Source of the DNA: Pegea sp. RAD2-039
Taxonomy: Eukaryota; Chordata; Thaliacea; Salpida; Salpidae
Assembly: GCA_034620365.1 (NCBI GenBank)
Contig: JAQGEQ010000186.1
Location: 558,001 to 622,000 of the forward strand
Reading direction: 5' to 3'
Length of the DNA stretch: 64,000 bases
Made by a program: the position numbers and the translations under genes. Below the pieces are notes generated by a model. The model had not been told where the DNA came from, did not search any database, and saw only the letters and a list, made by a program, of their open reading frames with translations. Position 1 is the first letter of the stretch. Each line of letters starts with the position of its first letter. This document shows positions 59,801 through 64,000 of the stretch, one piece after another.

Positions 59801-62319
59801 GTAGAAAAAGAAGGACTAAAGAAAACTGTCCGCCCTCTAAATATGGTCAGTTTCTAACCTCTAGGTCGTATTTGTCTCAATTTTTTGTTTCAGGTCGAAT
59901 CGATCAGTTTCAAATCAACTCTTACGGGTGAGTCGCTTTTTTGATTTGTTGTTTGGGGAGAATGTCCCGCCTCTAATGTCTGACCACCTCTAAGAGGTCT
60001 CGATGTTACTGTCCCGGGTCACTGGGCCTTGTCACCGAGTAGCAAATCCAAAGAGGGAGTTTAAGGGACCACCTGAGAGGTTGTCCATCTAGGGTGTCCC
60101 GGGTCACTAGTCAATGTATGAGGGTACTAAGGGGCCATCTTGAATCCAACGTCTTAATCCTGCTGATGAGCGATCGAGAGTTTGCTGTTGATGCGAAGAT
60201 GACATCAGCATCTTGCAAATAAACATCTTTTTTTGATCTTTAGAGCTTTTTTGAATTCAAATCATCAAAGTATGCATAATCTGAGTAAGATCGGAGAAGA
60301 AGTCTCTGAAGAAGATGAAAGGTAAGATGAGATGCAAATAAAAGTCCTCCATCAATCCCTCTTCAGATATCTCACTCCAAATCGGTGTCTGAGTCATCAC
60401 AATCTTGTTGATGGATCATTCAGGAAGAGGTCCTCATCACAATTGATCAATCGCTCAAATGAGTCGCTAAAACACAAAGTCATCTTTCAACCTTTAAAAA
60501 AAGGTGGTGATATTTGTGAATGTGATCAGGATTTGATCTTATATCTTCCCAGATTCAACCGAAGATTATGAATTGATGTCTTCAGTTGATAATCTTCTCA
60601 TGGATATGAGTTGTGGAGAGGTTATAGATACAAATGTCATCCAGCAGCCTACTCATCATCAAGACATTAAAAATGATTCAATGAGCGACAAAGACTTTAA
60701 TAAAGATCTTCCTTTAATCAAATCTTTAGATATATTGACCGCCGATGATCTATTTGATTACTTCAAAGCTAGCACCGGTAATTCCAATCTTGAAAGATCA
60801 CTTAAGCAAATTACTCTTAATCTTTTACTAGCATCCAGATCGAGTCTTCGAAGAAGTAATAGCATCAGAACTCGTAAAGAAGTCCCACCACTTGTACATA
60901 AGATTGAAAGAATCAATTCAATCAAATCTCGTGAAGTTCAACTTCCAACTGAAAGTCTTGGATCTAAATCAGCTGTCTTGAGGTCAGTTTTTTATGAAAA
61001 AACCTCCGAAAATTCCCAACTTTTGGAGGAGAGAAAATTTTATATATTTCACTGAAAATAAAAGCTGATTAAATAATTTTCCATTTTTTAAAAACTTTAA
61101 TCTTTCAATCAGACGAAAGAACAACTTGAAACGATTCGCGAGTCGACCTCTATCAGTGATTGAACAATCCCCAATCAAATCCGAAGATCATTTCCACTCC
61201 AACAGACTTTCACAAAACTTTTCAATAAAACCTCCACATCAACTAAACCTTGCCACGAAATTCCGAAGCGTCCAAGATGTTAATAAATGTCTCTCACCTT
61301 TAAGCATTGCATTGAAACAAGCAAGTTAGTTGATTTGTAGTTGATGTAATCACTTTCTTCATTCAATTTCTTTGTAAAGAACAAATTGAAGAAAATGAGG
61401 CTCATTTAGTTGAAGCTTTTCAATTATGTTTGTTGATGTTACCTCAATCAAACCGAAGGTAAAGTAGTTGATGTCGACATCCAAGGATTTTAAAGATTGA
61501 TTTTTTGTAGAAAACTTTTCCTATTTCTACGATTTGCCAAAAAAGTTGTGATGAATCCATATCTGCTGCATATCGGGGGCACCCTAGCCCCTCGTGAAGT
61601 GGTTAGTTGGTTCGCACTTGGTCTGACCACTTCATAATTCGTTATTTGGTTTTCAGCTTGCTGAGAGGTTTACTGCTTCAGTTATTTCTTGTAATAAAGA
61701 TAAAAAGGCTGAAGTTGATGAGGAAGTCTTCAGCTTTTTGTTGGATCATAATGAGATTATTCAAGAGATTCCCGATTTTCTTTCAGAAGATTCTATAGAG
61801 AACCGTTTGAAGGTAACTTGGAGTTATTTTGAGTAATTTTCATGAAAATTTCTTCAGAAATTGAAAGAAGAGGAACAGATGAAGACACAAAAGCAAGTCT
61901 CATTATGTAAACAGGTAGATATGATCCGATCTCAAATATTTATCTTCTTTTGATGTTTTTTTTTTAGTTTAATAAAGAACAATATGAAACTCAAAAAGAA
62001 AAAAATTTAGAAGTTTCCTTAGTTGAGTTACTTCGTAAGATTTGTGAAGATTCTAATCTTTCAACCAAAGAACGAAGAAAACGAATTAAACAAGTTTGTT
62101 CATTAATCACTTTCTACATCTACCAACAACCTCTTTGTAGTTTGAAAGATCGTATCCTGATCTTTATGAGAAATACGCAGCTGAAATTATACCCCAGGGA
62201 ATACTTGACCGAAAAACTGGATTGTCTCTTGCAATCCAGAAAATCCGTCAGCTGAGGTTAGATTAATTTCAATTAAAAAAAAGTCATCAACTTAATCGGA
62301 AAATATTTTCAGGTTTTGA
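56900..62319 (+). CDS. depdc1: DEPDC1-family protein (DEP + RhoGAP-like)
   Basis: Family members act in mitotic progression and Rho/adhesion signalling. Exons: 56900-56947, 57005-57154, 57333-57445, 58944-59016, 59109-59200, 59256-59449, 59501-59845, 59894-59927, 60244-60321, 60367-60503, 60553-60982, 61113-61324, 61380-61458, 61511-61601, 61657-61812, 61858-61914, 61968-62093, 62141-62256, 62313-62319. They total 2538 nt, 845 residues plus none after the TGA; human DEPDC1 is of similar size (about 811). DEP at residues 17-104, RhoGAP-like around 200-265 (LPYWVLNIMKCLANWPN, GFERDILGAVVDYF), a Ser-rich middle, a conserved C-terminal block (VEAFQLCLLMLPQSNRRKL, EEVFSFLLDHNEII) and a final coil (LSTKERRKRIKQFERSYPDL). 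ATG at 56900 precedes KPFKATYLWEDL, as expected for the family. All junctions are in phase. Confidence 0.93.
57005..57445 (+). other. DEP domain of DEPDC1-like protein
   Basis: Two exons: WEDLQKLFHTGMILKKHRYR, FNDCFTGSEAVEWLHNLLKS and KEQTTKLLKKFLRFHVIEDM. The match to DEPDC1 (LRKHRxxFKxxxxCFTAxEAVDWLxxLL, VIEDxxG) is close over the whole domain. DEP domains bind membranes or receptors. Confidence 0.92.
57720..58150 (-). mobile_element. Possible second, more decayed LINE fragment
   Basis: In the 1.5 kb intron between 57445 and 58944. The minus strand reads VIFVWNLLPSL near 57772-57800, matching the WNxLP signature and the copy at 56024-56037, with stops and frameshifts around it. The rest of the intron to 58600 is less AT-rich than other introns, which fits an old insertion. 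Weak. Confidence 0.35.
59950..60135. repeat. GC-rich repeat with internal 85-base tandem duplication
   Basis: Inside the DEPDC1 intron 59928-60243. TGTCCCGGGTCACT occurs at 60010 and 60095, and CCACCT followed by GAGG at 59984 and 60069; both pairs are 85 bases apart, indicating a diverged tandem duplication. The first unit matches the repeat at 26750-26780, so this is a dispersed family. Confidence 0.6.
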
Positions 62320-64000
62320 GTGAACTAGAAGATTGCTTCAAATAAAAATCAGTTTATTTCTTATGTAGGAGAGTACATCACTGTTTTTAATACAACTTTT
62401 AAATTGTGATTGGATTTGGTTTTTAATTTTGTTAAATGTATATACAAAAGACATCATATAAGCATTTGTACGTGAGGATGTAGAGGATGTTTAGCTTAAC
62501 ATATATCTCGTACTTTTGCTTAATAATTATATTTTTCAGATAGAAGTTTTATGTTAACAATTTAATCATGTATTTTATTGTTTTTATCAAAAAAAAAATC
62601 GTTAATTTTATCATTACATAATTTATTATTGAAATTTGCAATAAACCTAATAAATAAACATCAAATTTGTACTTAAATTAGATCGAATTCTGTAAAAAGC
62701 TTTTGATAAAATAGTTTTAAACAAATATTAATCTTTTTGAGTATCATAAGGATGTAGAATAAAGCGGGAAAAACTCCCGCAATTTTATAATTTATCAAAG
62801 CTGTTAACACAAGAAGAGAAATGTTTTGAAAAAAGAAACAAAACTGAAAAAAGTTTTAATTTATGTTTACTTTTTGCATATAAGATTAAAAGTAGTCAAA
62901 AAAGAAAAATGTTTATTAGTTATAAGCTGTAAGTGATTTAGTTAGTAAAAATATAAATAAAAAACCTTTTAAAGCAACTTTTTAGATATTTTTAAAACGT
63001 TTTTTTTTTTGAAAAACTAGTTTTTACAGCTTATTAGAGTTTGTATCAATAAAGCTTACATGAGATTTACAGATCAATTAAATTTGCTCTAAATTGATGA
63101 TGTTGTAACTTGATAAGAGCTTAAATTTTTCAAACTTGATAAATATAAGTTGGTAGTTTTAGGCTCAATATTTTGACTTCAGCTTTTCAACAGTTTTATT
63201 TATTTTTTACATAAGTTGTTCCTTTTAGTTGTTATTGATATCAAAAACTGAAATTAAATCACTTTATATCTTTTAATTCTTAAAACTTTTTGCTTTTAAA
63301 ATTTATTTTACTGTTATATTTTTCATATTTTCTTTATCATAAGCCACTATCTTCAAAATATTAGAGAATTGTGAAATAAAACCACCAGACAAAGCATGTT
63401 ATCAATAAAACAACTTTGAAAAACAATTTATGAAAACCTTACTTTAAAAAAAGATTTTTTTCTTTGACATATGCAGTATAAAAGCACAAATTAAGATTAT
63501 TGATTTAAACTGTGATACTTAAACTTTTAAGAATATGCATTTGGTAATTTCATGATGAAACTAACCTAACAGCAATTGTGCTGTAAAATTTAAGGCAAAT
63601 ATTTACTTTTTTGATTATAACCAAAATTTAAATTAAATATTTTTTTTATAAGTTTTACGGAAGCATAAATTTGATTTAAAGTGCATAAAATGTAGTTTTT
63701 TATATAAAAAAGAATAAAGTAATATTTGCTCAGCTATTTTGTTAATTTCTTCCTGAATCTGCTGAAGTTTCAAGTTTACATCACCTTATAAAAATAAAAG
63801 TTATTTGAAAGAAGTTAGAAAAAAAAATATTTTGAATCAAAAGAAGTCGACTGATTGAAATAGCGAAAGATTTTTTAAGTTATCTTCCGGTGGTTCAAAG
63901 CCTAAATTTTATTGAAGATCTACAAATATCTACGAGATTAAAAAAATTCTTCATATTTTGATGGAAACTTAATTAAAAAAAAAAGAAAGAAAGAGACAGA
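62320..64000 (+). other. DEPDC1 3' region and AT-rich tail of window
   Basis: Overlapping AATAAA signals at 62640-62658, about 320 bases after the stop, are the best poly(A) candidates; one at 62341-62346 is probably too close to the stop. Beyond 62700 the sequence is AT-rich with no coding signal that I can support. Confidence 0.55.

Noticed and set aside
61570-61640. tRNA-like or SINE-like string with GTGGTTAGTTGGTTCGCAC
   Set aside because: Its left part is the end of a DEPDC1 coding exon (VMNPYLLHIGGTLAPREV, 61511-61601) and the right part is the following 55-base intron; the A/B-box resemblance is chance.

Overview
This is nuclear DNA from a multicellular animal. It is very AT-rich, its genes are split by GT-AG introns (many of only 45-60 bases, some of several kb), it uses standard stop codons, and it encodes animal-specific families: an integrin beta subunit, a Shroom protein and a DEPDC1 protein. 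There are no operons, tRNA genes, rRNA genes or CRISPR arrays. The sequence alone does not fix the phylum; an invertebrate is likely, and I do not go further.

Layout. (1) Positions 1-18060, minus strand: one very large integrin beta gene that runs off the left edge. The extracellular part (signal peptide, PSI, beta-I domain with MIDAS, cysteine-rich stalk, beta-tail) and a single membrane helix occupy 10255-18060. Everything from 10176 to the left edge is cytoplasmic tail, built from at least 19 complete tandem Calx-beta domains plus part of a twentieth. This is the standout of the window. The first 15 units follow a five-unit higher-order pattern (A-B-C-D-E three times), and the later ones look like an alternation of D-like and E-like units. 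Almost every unit boundary carries a phase-1 intron. (2) 18061-25978: about 8 kb of AT-rich sequence with no gene I can support. (3) 25979-29825, minus strand: eleven exons of a roughly 500-residue protein whose 5' end I could not find. It is perhaps distantly lipoxygenase-like. (4) 29826-36015: AT-rich divergent intergenic region. (5) 36016-53259, plus strand: a complete 26-exon Shroom gene (PDZ domain, long Ser/Arg-rich centre, C-terminal ASD2), with a possible PDZ-less alternative first exon. (6) 53260-56899: Shroom 3' region plus a decayed LINE 3' end. (7) 56900-62319, plus strand: a complete 19-exon DEPDC1-family gene. (8) 62320-64000: its 3' region and AT-rich sequence.

Functionally, the integrin (matrix adhesion) and Shroom (apical actomyosin contraction through ROCK) both act on epithelial mechanics, while DEPDC1 proteins act in mitosis and Rho signalling. 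Their adjacency is recorded but not taken as proof of a shared pathway. Gene models were built by hand. Exon junctions were checked for phase continuity, and the summed exon lengths agree with the reading frame in the Shroom, DEPDC1 and lipoxygenase-like models and in the integrin from start codon to membrane exon. Calx-beta exons were checked junction by junction, and some edges inside units are approximate.
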